Below, one piece after another: positions 7,775-15,178 of a stretch of 17,367 nt of DNA. The notes under the pieces were generated by a model. That model made no database searches. It was not told the origin of the DNA and saw only the letters and a list, made by a program, of their open reading frames with translations. The stretch is from Verrucomicrobiia bacterium (lineage in GTDB: Bacteria; Verrucomicrobiota; Verrucomicrobiia; JABWAM01): positions 1 through 17,367 of the forward strand of contig JABWAM010000017.1 of NCBI GenBank assembly GCA_013360985.1. The letters are read 5' to 3'. The position numbers and the translations under genes are program-made. Positions within the stretch are counted from its first letter, which is position 1; every line of letters starts with the position of its first letter.

Positions 7775-8316
7775 CCGCCTTCCGCCCGCTGCTTCTCGCG
7801 GCGCTCGCCCTCGCCGCGCTCGCGCGCGCCCAAGCGCCGGTCCCCGCGCCTCCGAGAAATGCCGCCTCATCCGCCGCCGGCGCCAGCCTTCCGGACGGCA
7901 AACCCTTCACCCGCATCACCGCGGACATGCTCAACTTCGATTACGGCACCAACCGCGTCGCGATCTTCGAAGGCAACGTCGTCGCCGTGGATCCACAGCT
8001 CACCCTCTGGTGCCGCAAGATGGTGGTTTTTTTTAGCGAGAAAGGCAGCGAAGTCGCCCGAATCGAAGCCACCCAGGACGTCAAGATGAAGCAGGTCAAC
8101 AAGGAAGCCTTCGGCGATAAAGCCGTTTATACCCGGGCTACGGCGAACATTGTCCTCACCGGCAACCGCCCGCGGCTCCTCGACGAAAACGGCAACTGGA
8201 TCGTCAGCCGCGGCGAAGGAATCCTCTATAACGTCAACACGAAGATCATGCGCGTGGATAAACCTGAGATGGAGGTGCAGTCTTCGGAGGGTGGCGCGCT
8301 CGCGCCGAAGCCATGA
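7771..8316 (+). CDS. lptA: LptA/OstA-like periplasmic LPS bridge protein
   Basis: A 181-residue secreted protein. The start is ATG 7771, in an ATGA overlap with the lptC stop and preceded by GAGGAG (7757-7762) with an 8-nt spacer, one of the few good ribosome sites in this window. A signal peptide (MTAFRPLLLAALALAALARA) is followed by a Pro/Ala linker and the OstA beta-jellyroll: ITADMLNFDYGTNRVAIFEGNVVAVDP, then repeated strands up to ILYNVNTKIMRVD. The 'D..N.....F.GNV' start of the domain is characteristic of LptA. It would oligomerise into the periplasmic bridge that carries LPS from LptC to LptD. It overlaps lptB by ATGA, so the three genes are translationally coupled. Confidence 0.9.
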   Translation: MTAFRPLLLAALALAALARAQAPVPAPPRNAASSAAGASLPDGKPFTRITADMLNFDYGTNRVAIFEGNVVAVDPQLTLWCRKMVVFFSEKGSEVARIEATQDVKMKQVNKEAFGDKAVYTRATANIVLTGNRPRLLDENGNWIVSRGEGILYNVNTKIMRVDKPEMEVQSSEGGALAPKP

Positions 8317-9038
8317 GCGCCCTCCTCCTGACCGAAAATCTCCGCAAGTCGTACAAGGGACGCGAGGTCGTGCGCGGCGTGCGCGTCGAAGTCCAGCGCG
8401 GCGAGATCGTCGGCCTCCTCGGCCCCAACGGCGCGGGAAAGACCACCTCGTTTTACATGATCGTGGGCCTCGTGCGGCCCGACGCGGGCACGGTGACCTT
8501 CGACGGACACGACGTCACCCGGATGCCGATGTATCGCCGCGCGCGGCTCGGCATGGGATATCTCGCCCAGGAACCTTCCGTCTTCCGCAAGCTCACCGTC
8601 GAAGAAAACATCCTCGCCATCCTCGAGTTCATGCCGCTCAGCCGCGCCGAGCGGCGGGAGCGCCTCGACGCCCTTCTCGCCGAACTCAACCTCGCCCCGC
8701 TCGCGAAAAACCGCGCCTACACGCTCAGCGGCGGAGAAAAACGCCGCCTCGAAATCACGCGCGCCCTGGTCGCCAACCCCAGCTTCCTCCTCCTCGACGA
8801 GCCGTTCAGCGGCATCGATCCGCTCGCCGTCCATCATATCCAGGAGATCATCCTTGGCCTCCGTCGGCGCGGGATCGGCATCCTCATCACCGACCACAAC
8901 GTACGCGAAACGCTCTCCATCGTGGACCGCGCCTACCTCATCTGCGAGGGCGAAGTCCTTCGCCATGGCGCCAAAGATTTTCTCGTGAACGATCCGGTCA
9001 GCCGCGAACTCTACCTCGGCCCGAGGTTCGCGATGTAA
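8313..9038 (+). CDS. lptB: LPS export ABC transporter ATP-binding protein LptB
   Basis: A 241-residue cytoplasmic ATPase, the full length for LptB, which powers LPS extraction from the inner membrane with LptF and LptG (not present here). Visible motifs are Walker A GPNGAGKT (37-44), Q-loop Gln86 in YLAQEPSVFRKLTVEENI, signature LSGGE (138-142), Walker B FLLLDEP (158-164) with FSGIDP, and H-loop His195 in ITDHNVRETL. 'YLAQEPSVFRKLTVEENI' and 'DHNVRETL' separate LptB from branched-chain amino-acid ATPases. The ATG overlaps the lptA stop (ATGA), indicating translational coupling. The gene is complete, with all catalytic residues present. Confidence 0.97.
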   Translation: MSALLLTENLRKSYKGREVVRGVRVEVQRGEIVGLLGPNGAGKTTSFYMIVGLVRPDAGTVTFDGHDVTRMPMYRRARLGMGYLAQEPSVFRKLTVEENILAILEFMPLSRAERRERLDALLAELNLAPLAKNRAYTLSGGEKRRLEITRALVANPSFLLLDEPFSGIDPLAVHHIQEIILGLRRRGIGILITDHNVRETLSIVDRAYLICEGEVLRHGAKDFLVNDPVSRELYLGPRFAM

Positions 9039-9068
9039 ACTTCTCCCTCCCTTCGCGCCTCGCCGTCC

Positions 9069-9878
9069 ATGAAAATCGCCCTCGCCCAGTTTCCAGCCGC
9101 CGCCGGCGACGTCGCCGCCAATACCGCGCGCATGACGCGTTGGGTCGCCGAGGCCGCGCGCGCCGGCGCCGAGGCTGTCGCATTCCCGGAAATGTCGGAT
9201 ACGGGTTACGCGCCCGATTTCTTCGCGGCAAAGGCTTCTCCCTGGGACGGCGCACCCCTCACGGCGCTTCGCGACGCGGCGCGCACCCATCGCATCGCCG
9301 TGCTCGCCGGCCTGAGCGAAAAAGCGGAGGGCCGCCTCTACAACGCGCTCGCGGCCATCGGTCCCGACGGCGCCCTCCTCGGCCGCTACCGAAAGACGCA
9401 CCTCTTCCCCCTCCCGCCCAATCGCGAACCGGATCATTTCGTTTCCGGTTCGGAACTCGCCCTTTTCTCTCTCGGAGGAATGACATGGGGCGCGAGCATC
9501 TGCTACGATCTCCGATTTCCCGAACTCTACCGCGCCCTGACGCTCCGCGGCGCGGAGGTCTTCGTGAACGTCGCCGCCTGGCCCGTCGCCCGCGCGGCGC
9601 ACTGGGAACTTTTTTTGCGCGCGCGCGCCGCCGAGAACCAGGCGTGGTTCGTCGGCGTCAACCAAGTGGGGTTCATCGGCGAAATCGAGCAGGCCGGCGG
9701 CAGTTGCGTGGTGGACCCTTTCGGCAACGTGGCCGCGAAGGCCTCATCCGACCGCGAAGAACTCCTCCTCGCCGAAATCCTTCCCGACCGCGCGCGCGAA
9801 ATCCGCGCGAATTTCCCGATTCGCGCCGCCCGCCGCCCCGATCTCTACGCAGACCTCGCTCGCCCCGATCCATCCTGA
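9069..9878 (+). CDS. Carbon-nitrogen hydrolase (nitrilase superfamily, omega-amidase/YafV-like)
   Basis: A 269-residue cytoplasmic amidase. The nitrilase-fold Glu-Lys-Cys triad is visible: Glu41 (AVAFPEMSDTGY), Lys109 (GRYRKTHLFP) and Cys145 (GASICYDLRFPELYR). 'CYDLRFPELYR' and the later 'RARAAENQAWFVGVNQVG' resemble the omega-amidase/Nit2 branch, whose members deaminate alpha-ketoglutaramate or repair deaminated glutathione. The exact substrate is inferred, not shown. It starts 30 nt after lptB on the same strand with no terminator between them, so it may be co-transcribed with the LPS genes, although no functional link is obvious. The ATG has no Shine-Dalgarno; the leader is pyrimidine-rich. 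It converges on nuoC across a ~100-nt gap. Confidence 0.92.
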   Translation: MKIALAQFPAAAGDVAANTARMTRWVAEAARAGAEAVAFPEMSDTGYAPDFFAAKASPWDGAPLTALRDAARTHRIAVLAGLSEKAEGRLYNALAAIGPDGALLGRYRKTHLFPLPPNREPDHFVSGSELALFSLGGMTWGASICYDLRFPELYRALTLRGAEVFVNVAAWPVARAAHWELFLRARAAENQAWFVGVNQVGFIGEIEQAGGSCVVDPFGNVAAKASSDREELLLAEILPDRAREIRANFPIRAARRPDLYADLARPDPS

Positions 9879-9978
9879 CGTCGCGCCCGCCGCCATGGCG
9901 CGCGGCGCATCCCAAAAGAAGAAACGACGGCGGAACGCAAGGACGGACCCCACGGTGGCGCGCCCCCTCCGCGCCCGG

Positions 9979-10542
9979 TCAACCTTTCGAGCGAGGCTCG
10001 CGATCCACCGCGGTCTTGACGCCAGGCGTCGTGACGAACGGACCGCCTTCCAGCGGCGCGACGTCCGCGCGCCTGTCGTGAGTCGGCAGGCCCGCGAGAG
10101 GAAAATCTTTGCGGAGCGGATGATGCGGGTACCCTTCCCACATCATGATGCGCCGCAGATCAGGATGCCCCGTGAAACGGATGCCGAAGAGATCGAACGC
10201 TTCGCGCTCATGCCAATCCGCCGCCCGCCAAACCCCGCTTACCGAAGGGAGTTCCGGCGGCTCGACAGCCACCGCGGTCTTGACGCGCAGATACGCCCCG
10301 GAGACCCTCGCGTAGAGTTCGTACACCATCTCGAAACGCGGGTTCTTTCCCAGATGATCCACCCCGCTCGCATCGAGCAGCGTCTCAAAGCCTAGATCGC
10401 TCCGGGCGAACGCCATCACTTCGACGATCCGCCCGGCCTCGCCGACAGAGACCGCCGTTTCTCCGCGAAATTCCGGCAGGAGCGCGACAAGCCCGGGAAA
10501 ACGCGCCGCGAGACGTTCCGCCAATTCCTTCGAAGTCGCCAT
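9979..10542 (-). CDS. nuoC: NADH-quinone oxidoreductase subunit C (30 kDa subunit), stand-alone
   Basis: A 187-residue protein of the NuoC/30-kDa family, a peripheral-arm subunit of respiratory complex I with no redox centre. The diagnostic motif is at residues 110-131: WHEREAFDLFGIRFTGHPDL, followed by RRI and the conserved C-terminal 'HPLRKDFPL'. The first ~90 residues form the expected mixed fold (FRGETAVSV, FETLLDASGVDHL, FEMVYELYA). The length fits a single NuoC rather than a NuoCD fusion. It is oddly placed: nuoC normally lies between nuoB and nuoD, but here it is flanked by an amidase gene (convergent) and a glycosidase gene (divergent), with no other nuo gene in the window. The ATG at 10542 lacks a Shine-Dalgarno. 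Confidence 0.95.
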   Translation of the reverse strand: MATSKELAERLAARFPGLVALLPEFRGETAVSVGEAGRIVEVMAFARSDLGFETLLDASGVDHLGKNPRFEMVYELYARVSGAYLRVKTAVAVEPPELPSVSGVWRAADWHEREAFDLFGIRFTGHPDLRRIMMWEGYPHHPLRKDFPLAGLPTHDRRADVAPLEGGPFVTTPGVKTAVDREPRSKG

Positions 10543-10562
10543 CGCGCGCCACGATGCGTCTC

Positions 10563-10591
10563 TTGAGAGGACGTGTCAAGACCGCCATAAT
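10563..10591 (+). promoter_or_regulatory. Sigma-70-like promoter for the GH116 gene
   Basis: TTGAGA (10563-10568), a 17-nt spacer and CATAAT (10586-10591) give a good match on the plus strand: five of six bases in each box. The box lies in an AT-rich patch with a direct repeat CCATAATT (10585-10592 and 10595-10602, 10-nt period). Transcription would start near 10598, about 60 nt before the chosen ATG. Confidence 0.55.
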
Positions 10592-10660
10592 TTTCCATAA
10601 TTCGATGCATTTTTCTTGCAGAGACGGTTCTCGCCGCTTGGAGTCCGCTGCAATCGCGTC

Positions 10661-13216
10661 ATGAAACCCACTTCCCGCATCTTGACCGGACCATCGCTTG
10701 CGCAAGTCGCTTTTCCGCTCGGCGGGATCGGCGCCGGCATCGTCTCGCTCGGCGGCCGGGGCGATCTGCGACACTGGGAAATTTTCAATCGCCCGAACAA
10801 AGGCGACGAGGGACGGCTCGACGCGACGTTCTTCGCGCTGCGGGCGGCGCCCGAAGGCGGCGCGCCCATCGCAAAAGTCTTGGAGCGACGGTTTCTTCCG
10901 CCCTTCGCGGACGGCCGCGGATTCCAACCCGGCCGTTTGGCGGGATTGCCGCGGTTTCAGGAAGTACGCTTCCGAGGCGAGTATCCCTTCGCGTGGATCG
11001 AGTTTCAGGACGACGCGCTGCCGGTGAAGGTTTCGCTCGAAGCGTTCAATCCCTTCATCCCGATGAACGTCAAGGACAGCTCGATCCCCGGCGCGATCTT
11101 TCGTTACACGGTCGCGAACCCGCGGCGGAAGCCGGTGGCGGTTTCGCTGCTGGCCTGCATGCAGAATCCGATCGGCCGGCAGCCTCACGCCGCCGCGGCC
11201 AAGGTGGAACAAACGCGAAACGCCTTCCGCGAAGGCGATGGATTGCGCGGCATCGAGTTCAGCGCCCCCGGCCTGTTTTGGAAGGATCTCCACTTCGGCA
11301 CGGCGGCGTTGACCACCGATTGGGAAAATCCGGATGCGCAGACGCACCTGTATCGCGGAAGCTGGTGGGATGCGTCGCACGTTCTCTGGGATGAATTCGC
11401 GCGACACGGACGGCTCACGCCGCGAATCGAATCGCGATCCGGCGAGGCGTTGCCCGAGAATGACGCCAAGCGGAAAAACGAAGTAGCCGCGCTCTGTTTG
11501 TTCGCCGAGCTCGCGCCCGGGGAGGCGCGCGCCTTCACGTTCTTCGTTCACTGGCATTTCCCCAACGCGAGACTGTGGCACGGCGCCGACGCGATTCCCG
11601 TCCGAACGCACGTCGCCAATTTATTCGCCGACGCGTGGGACGCGGCGGCGTATACGCATCGGCATCTGCCGCGTCTCGAGGAAGAGACACGCCGCTGGCA
11701 CGCGACCTTGTTCGCGTCCTCGCTGCCGCCCGAGGTTCTCGACGCCGTCAGCAGTCAGATCTCCATCCTCCGCTCCCCGACTGTGCTGCGTCTGGCCGAC
11801 GGCAACCTCTACGCGTGGGAAGGCTGCGGCGACCAAGAGGGCTGCTGCGCCGGCAACTGCACGCACGTCTGGAACTACGAGCAGGCGCTGGCCTTTTTGT
11901 TTCCATCGCTCGAACGCGCGATGCGGCGGATTGATTTCGGCCCCAATATGCGCGGCGACGGGTTTATGTCGTTTCGCTGCGCCGCCCCCGCCGGCGCCGG
12001 CAACTGCGGGCACTGGACGTTTCACCCGTGCGTGGACGGCCAGATGGGCAACGTGATGCAGGCCTATCGGGACTGGCAACTCTCCGGCGACGACGCGTTT
12101 CTGCGCGAGCTGTGGCCCAACATCCAAAGCGCGCTCGAGTACGCGTGGAGGACGCCGAACGGCTGGGATCCGAACAAGGACGGGGTGATGGAAGGACGGC
12201 AACACAACACCTACGACATCGAGTTCTACGGTCCGAACGGGATGTTGACGACGATCTATCTCGGCGCGCTGCGGGCTGCGGAGGAAATGGCGCGCCACCT
12301 CGGCGAGGAGAACAAGGCGAAGGAATATCGCGCCGTGTACGAAAAGGGGCGCGCGCGCGTCGAAAAGGAGCTCTGGAACGGCGATTATTTCATCCAGAAC
12401 GTCGAGGTGATGAAAGGCCTCGAAGTACCGGCGCATCTGCGCGCTCCGCCGGCGGAAGGCTGCGGGTCGTGCGATTGTCAGGAAACGCCCGGCCCGCGAT
12501 CCGCCGCGGCGCCGACGGACGCGGCCGCGCCCAAGTACCAATACGGCGAAGGCTGCCTCGCCGATCAGTTGCTCGGACAGTGGGAGGCGCACGTCCACGG
12601 CCTCGGCTACCTGCTCGATCCGAAAAAGGTCTGCAAAGCGATCGCCTCGGTCTTCAAAAACAACTTCCGCGATCCCATCGGCGATTTCGCGAACGTCCAG
12701 CGCGTGTACGCCCTACAAGATGAAGCCGGGTTGCGGCTCTGCACCTGGCCGCGCGGCGGCCGCCCCGCGTTGCCGTTCGTCTATTGCGACGAGGTGTGGA
12801 CCGGCGTCGAGTATCAGGTCGCCGCGCATCTCATCTACGAGGGCTTGGTCGAGGAAGGCCTCCGGATCGTCAGAGCCGTGCGCGCCCGGCACGACGGCGT
12901 GCGGCGCAATCCCTGGAATGAGTTCGAGTGCGGCTGGCATTACGCGCGCGCGCTGTCGAGCTGGTCGCTCGTGCAGGCGTTCAGCGGCGCGCGCTACAGC
13001 GCGGTGGAACAATCGCTCGACTTCCACCCGAAGCGGCCGGCGCCGTTTCGATGCGTGGTCGCGGCCGGCACGGCGTGGGGCCTACTGACGGTCGAGAAGA
13101 AAAAAGCGACGTTCGAGGTCCGCTACGGCAGCGTGACGCTGCGCGCATTCGGCGCGAAACCTCTCCCCGCCCCGAAGAGGTTGGAACGCGGAGATTCCGT
13201 GAGCGTCAACCTCTGA
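10661..13216 (+). CDS. Glycoside hydrolase family 116 (GBA2/DUF608-type) beta-glycosidase
   Basis: An 851-residue protein. GH116 enzymes are retaining beta-glucosidases, xylosidases or N-acetylglucosaminidases. The N-terminal beta domain (about 1-330) begins VAFPLGGIGAGIVSLGGRGDLRHWEIFNRP. The (alpha/alpha)6 catalytic region carries GCGDQEGCCAGNCTHVWNYEQ (387-407), DGVMEGRQHNTYDIEFYGP, CLADQLLGQW, EVWTGVEYQVAAHLIYEG and NPWNEFECGWHYARALSSW. By pattern, the candidate nucleophile is Glu511 and the candidate acid/base Asp635; this mapping comes from memory of the family. A Cys-containing, Ala/Pro-rich insert (about 597-624; Cys601, 604, 606) lies just before the acid/base segment. No signal peptide is evident, so it is probably cytoplasmic. 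ATG 10661 is chosen because the family fold starts there; the frame is open back to TTG 10616. It is monocistronic with its own promoter, and the substrate is unknown. Confidence 0.9.
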   Translation: MKPTSRILTGPSLAQVAFPLGGIGAGIVSLGGRGDLRHWEIFNRPNKGDEGRLDATFFALRAAPEGGAPIAKVLERRFLPPFADGRGFQPGRLAGLPRFQEVRFRGEYPFAWIEFQDDALPVKVSLEAFNPFIPMNVKDSSIPGAIFRYTVANPRRKPVAVSLLACMQNPIGRQPHAAAAKVEQTRNAFREGDGLRGIEFSAPGLFWKDLHFGTAALTTDWENPDAQTHLYRGSWWDASHVLWDEFARHGRLTPRIESRSGEALPENDAKRKNEVAALCLFAELAPGEARAFTFFVHWHFPNARLWHGADAIPVRTHVANLFADAWDAAAYTHRHLPRLEEETRRWHATLFASSLPPEVLDAVSSQISILRSPTVLRLADGNLYAWEGCGDQEGCCAGNCTHVWNYEQALAFLFPSLERAMRRIDFGPNMRGDGFMSFRCAAPAGAGNCGHWTFHPCVDGQMGNVMQAYRDWQLSGDDAFLRELWPNIQSALEYAWRTPNGWDPNKDGVMEGRQHNTYDIEFYGPNGMLTTIYLGALRAAEEMARHLGEENKAKEYRAVYEKGRARVEKELWNGDYFIQNVEVMKGLEVPAHLRAPPAEGCGSCDCQETPGPRSAAAPTDAAAPKYQYGEGCLADQLLGQWEAHVHGLGYLLDPKKVCKAIASVFKNNFRDPIGDFANVQRVYALQDEAGLRLCTWPRGGRPALPFVYCDEVWTGVEYQVAAHLIYEGLVEEGLRIVRAVRARHDGVRRNPWNEFECGWHYARALSSWSLVQAFSGARYSAVEQSLDFHPKRPAPFRCVVAAGTAWGLLTVEKKKATFEVRYGSVTLRAFGAKPLPAPKRLERGDSVSVNL

Positions 13217-13311
13217 CGGCCGCACGGGATCCCGCAAATTGGTCGCGCAACTCCGCCCGAGCATGAGCTTGCAGGCGCGCGCGCTTTAGCGTATCGAAGC
13301 CTTCCTCTTCC

Positions 13312-13386
13312 GCCAGGGTAGCTCAGTGGTAGAGCAGGGGACTCATAAGCCCTTGGTCGTGGGTTCAAATCCCGCCCCTGGCACCA
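13312..13386 (+). tRNA. tRNA-Met (anticodon CAT), elongator-type
   Basis: A complete cloverleaf with encoded CCA (13384-13386). The acceptor stem is GCCAGGG (13312-13318) with CCCTGGC (13376-13382), discriminator A13383. The D stem is GCTC/GAGC. The anticodon loop is CTCATAA with anticodon CAT (13344-13346). The T arm is GTGGG-TTCAAAT-CCCGC. The G1-C72 pair and the lack of the three G-C pairs next to the anticodon loop argue against an initiator tRNA. An Ile2 tRNA (CAT modified to lysidine) cannot be excluded from sequence. The last anticodon-stem pair is an A-G mismatch (13341/13349). Confidence 0.95.
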
Positions 13387-13455
13387 TTTCTTCGAAGATC
13401 CACGTCGCACGCCGTTCCCGCTCTTCAATTGGTTTGACAACCGCCGATCTCGGAA

Positions 13456-13479
13456 GGAGGTTCGGAGCGCTTCGCCTCC
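13456..13479 (+). other. Hairpin enclosing a GGAGG sequence upstream of the thioredoxin-like gene
   Basis: GGAGG (13456-13460) pairs with CCTCC (13475-13479), and the interior CGGAG/CTTCG (with one G-U) extends the stem. GGAAGGAGG would be a strong ribosome site, but no start codon lies at a suitable distance; the next gene's ATG is 37 nt away. It could be a weak processing or transcription barrier after the tRNA, or an RNA element. There is no T run, so it is not a standard terminator. Confidence 0.25.
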
Positions 13480-13497
13480 ACAAACGCCCCCTCCCCC

Positions 13498-13938
13498 ATG
13501 AAAAAACTTGTCCTTTTCGCCTCCCTGCTCCTTCTCGTCGCCTTTTCCGCGCGCGCGGAAGGAGGCTGGCTGACTGATCACGCCAAAGCCTTGGAAAAAG
13601 CCAAGACGGAAAACAAACCGCTCGTCATGAATTTCACCGGATCCGACTGGTGCTCCTGGTGCATCAAGCTCGAGAAAGAAGTTTTCGCCACGTCGCCCTT
13701 CAAGAGTTATGCGGAGAAGAACCTCGTGCTCTTGAAGCTCGACTTTCCCCGACGCCATGCGCTTCCCGCCGCCGAACAGAAACAGAACGAGGCCCTCGCC
13801 GAGAAATACGGCATCCGAGGTTTTCCGACGATCGTCGTTCTGAATTCGGAAGGCGATCAGATCGGCCAACTCGGGTATCGCCCCGGCGGACCGAAGGCCT
13901 GGATCGCCGAACTCGAAAAGGCCACAAAAAAGCCCTAA
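13498..13938 (+). CDS. Exported thioredoxin-like protein (CSWC active site)
   Basis: A 146-residue protein. A signal peptide (MKKLVLFASLLLLVAFSARA, cleavage near residue 20) is followed by a compact thioredoxin fold of the Thioredoxin_7 kind. The redox motif is WCSWC (Cys52 and Cys55), after the strand KPLVMNFTGSD. The cis-Pro loop is GFPT (Pro110), followed by the IVVLNSEGDQIGQLGY strand. It should act in the periplasm as a disulfide reductase, isomerase or thiol-handling protein; the partner is unknown. It starts 111 nt after tRNA-Met with a C-rich leader and no Shine-Dalgarno. It is on the same strand as pilT (109 nt downstream) but is probably a separate unit. Fold assignment is strong, specific role unknown. 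Confidence 0.88.
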   Translation: MKKLVLFASLLLLVAFSARAEGGWLTDHAKALEKAKTENKPLVMNFTGSDWCSWCIKLEKEVFATSPFKSYAEKNLVLLKLDFPRRHALPAAEQKQNEALAEKYGIRGFPTIVVLNSEGDQIGQLGYRPGGPKAWIAELEKATKKP

Positions 13939-14047
13939 GAACTGCGGCGTTTTCCGTCCAAGACCGCTGTCCCCGTCGCTTTCGCGCGGAGAGTTGGCGT
14001 CGGAAAAACGGCTGACATTGCCTCTGTCGCGGGAGTAGTGTTCCCCT

Positions 14048-15172
14048 ATGGCCGTCATTGACGATTACTTGCGGGTGATGCTGGAGCACAAGGCCTCCGA
14101 TCTCCACCTCTCCAGCGGCGCGGTCCCGATGTTTCGCATCGCGGGGACGATGACCCCGATCAGCGATCAGGTTTCCTCGCCGGAAACGGTCCTCGCGCTG
14201 GTGAGCGAGATTCTTCCGCAGCGGAACCGGGAAGAGTTCGAACGCATCCACGACACCGATTTCGCGTATCCGCTGGAGGGCGTCGGACGATTTCGCAGCA
14301 ACGTCTTCATGGATCGCCACGGACCCGGCGCGGTCTTTCGCCTGATCCCATCGAAGATCATGAGCTTCGAGGAACTGGGCTTGCCCGAGTCCATCAAAAA
14401 GCTCTGTTTCCTCACCAAAGGCTTGGTGCTCGTCACCGGCCCAACCGGCAGCGGCAAGTCCACCACGCTGGCGACGATGATCGACTTCATCAACTCGACC
14501 CGCGAGGACCACATCATCACCATCGAGGACCCGATCGAGTTCGTGCACCCGAACAAGAAGTGCCTCGTCAACCAGCGCGAAGTCCATACGCACACGGAAA
14601 GTTTCAAGCGCGCCCTCCGCGCCGCCCTGCGCGAGGATCCCGACATCGTCCTCGTCGGCGAAATGCGCGATTTGGAGACGATCATGATCGCGCTGGAAAC
14701 CGCCGAGACCGGCCACCTCGTCTTCGGCACCCTTCACACGACGACCGCCGCCGGGACTATAGATCGCCTCATCAACCAGTTTCCCGCCGATCAACAGCCG
14801 CAGGTGCGCGCCGCGCTCGCCGAAGGGCTCAAGGGCGTCATCGCCCAAAACCTCCTGAAGAAGAAAGGCGGCGGCCGCGTCGCCGCGCTCGAAATCCTCA
14901 TGGGAAGCCACGCCCTCGGCGCAAACATCCGCGAAGGCAAGATCCATCAGATCCCCATGCTCATCCAGACCGGACGCAAGGAGGGGATGTGCGCGCTCAA
15001 CGATTCGCTCCTCGACCTTCTCCAGCGAGGGCTCATCGACGCGGTGGACGCATATCAAAAGGCCGCGGTGAAAGACGACCTCATCAAGCGCATGTCGACG
15101 CTCCCCAACCTCCGATCCCCCAAAGGCGTTCCTTGGACCGAAGAGGAGCTGATCAAGGCCGCCTCGGCTTGA
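14048..15172 (+). CDS. pilT: PilT-family twitching motility / pilus retraction ATPase
   Basis: A 374-residue hexameric secretion-type ATPase that powers retraction of type IV pili from the cytoplasmic face of the inner membrane. Seen in order: an N-terminal PAS-like domain opening with MLEHKASDLHLSSGAVPMFRI; Walker A GPTGSGKST (131-139); the Asp box TIEDPIEFVH; Walker B DIVLVGEMRD (199-208); the His box TGHLVFGTLHTTTA (221-234); and a C-terminal segment related to the retraction motif (ANIREGKIHQI, 292-302). No Cys-rich zinc site is present, which separates it from PilB/GspE extension ATPases. GGGAG lies 12 nt before ATG 14048. The gene is followed after 6 nt by a membrane-anchored protein and then a prepilin, apparently one operon. 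Confidence 0.95.
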   Translation: MAVIDDYLRVMLEHKASDLHLSSGAVPMFRIAGTMTPISDQVSSPETVLALVSEILPQRNREEFERIHDTDFAYPLEGVGRFRSNVFMDRHGPGAVFRLIPSKIMSFEELGLPESIKKLCFLTKGLVLVTGPTGSGKSTTLATMIDFINSTREDHIITIEDPIEFVHPNKKCLVNQREVHTHTESFKRALRAALREDPDIVLVGEMRDLETIMIALETAETGHLVFGTLHTTTAAGTIDRLINQFPADQQPQVRAALAEGLKGVIAQNLLKKKGGGRVAALEILMGSHALGANIREGKIHQIPMLIQTGRKEGMCALNDSLLDLLQRGLIDAVDAYQKAAVKDDLIKRMSTLPNLRSPKGVPWTEEELIKAASA

Positions 15173-15178
15173 TCCTTC

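Noticed and set aside
9957..9975. GGCGCG/CGCGCC hairpin between the convergent amidase and nuoC genes
   Set aside because: It has a 6-base stem with a 7-base loop but no T run on either side, and such hairpins arise easily in this GC-rich sequence.
8150..10081. 643-codon plus-strand frame across lptB and the amidase
   Set aside because: A GC-rich shadow frame full of Arg/Pro; both genes in the correct frames show intact motifs.
9895..10395. Plus-strand frame of 166 codons after the amidase
   Set aside because: It lies antisense to nuoC, has a basic low-complexity start and no recognisable domain.
10551..10579. Minus-strand promoter for nuoC with perfect TTGACA
   Set aside because: The hexamer at the proper 17-nt distance is CATCGT, a poor -10 box, so I could not support it as a promoter.
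13269..13297. Promoter TTGCAG-17-TATCGA before tRNA-Met
   Set aside because: Only three of six bases match in each box; too weak to list.
13949..14009. GTTTTCCG/CGGAAAAAC inverted repeat between the thioredoxin-like gene and pilT
   Set aside because: The arms are 44 nt apart and only 7 bases pair; no terminator geometry.
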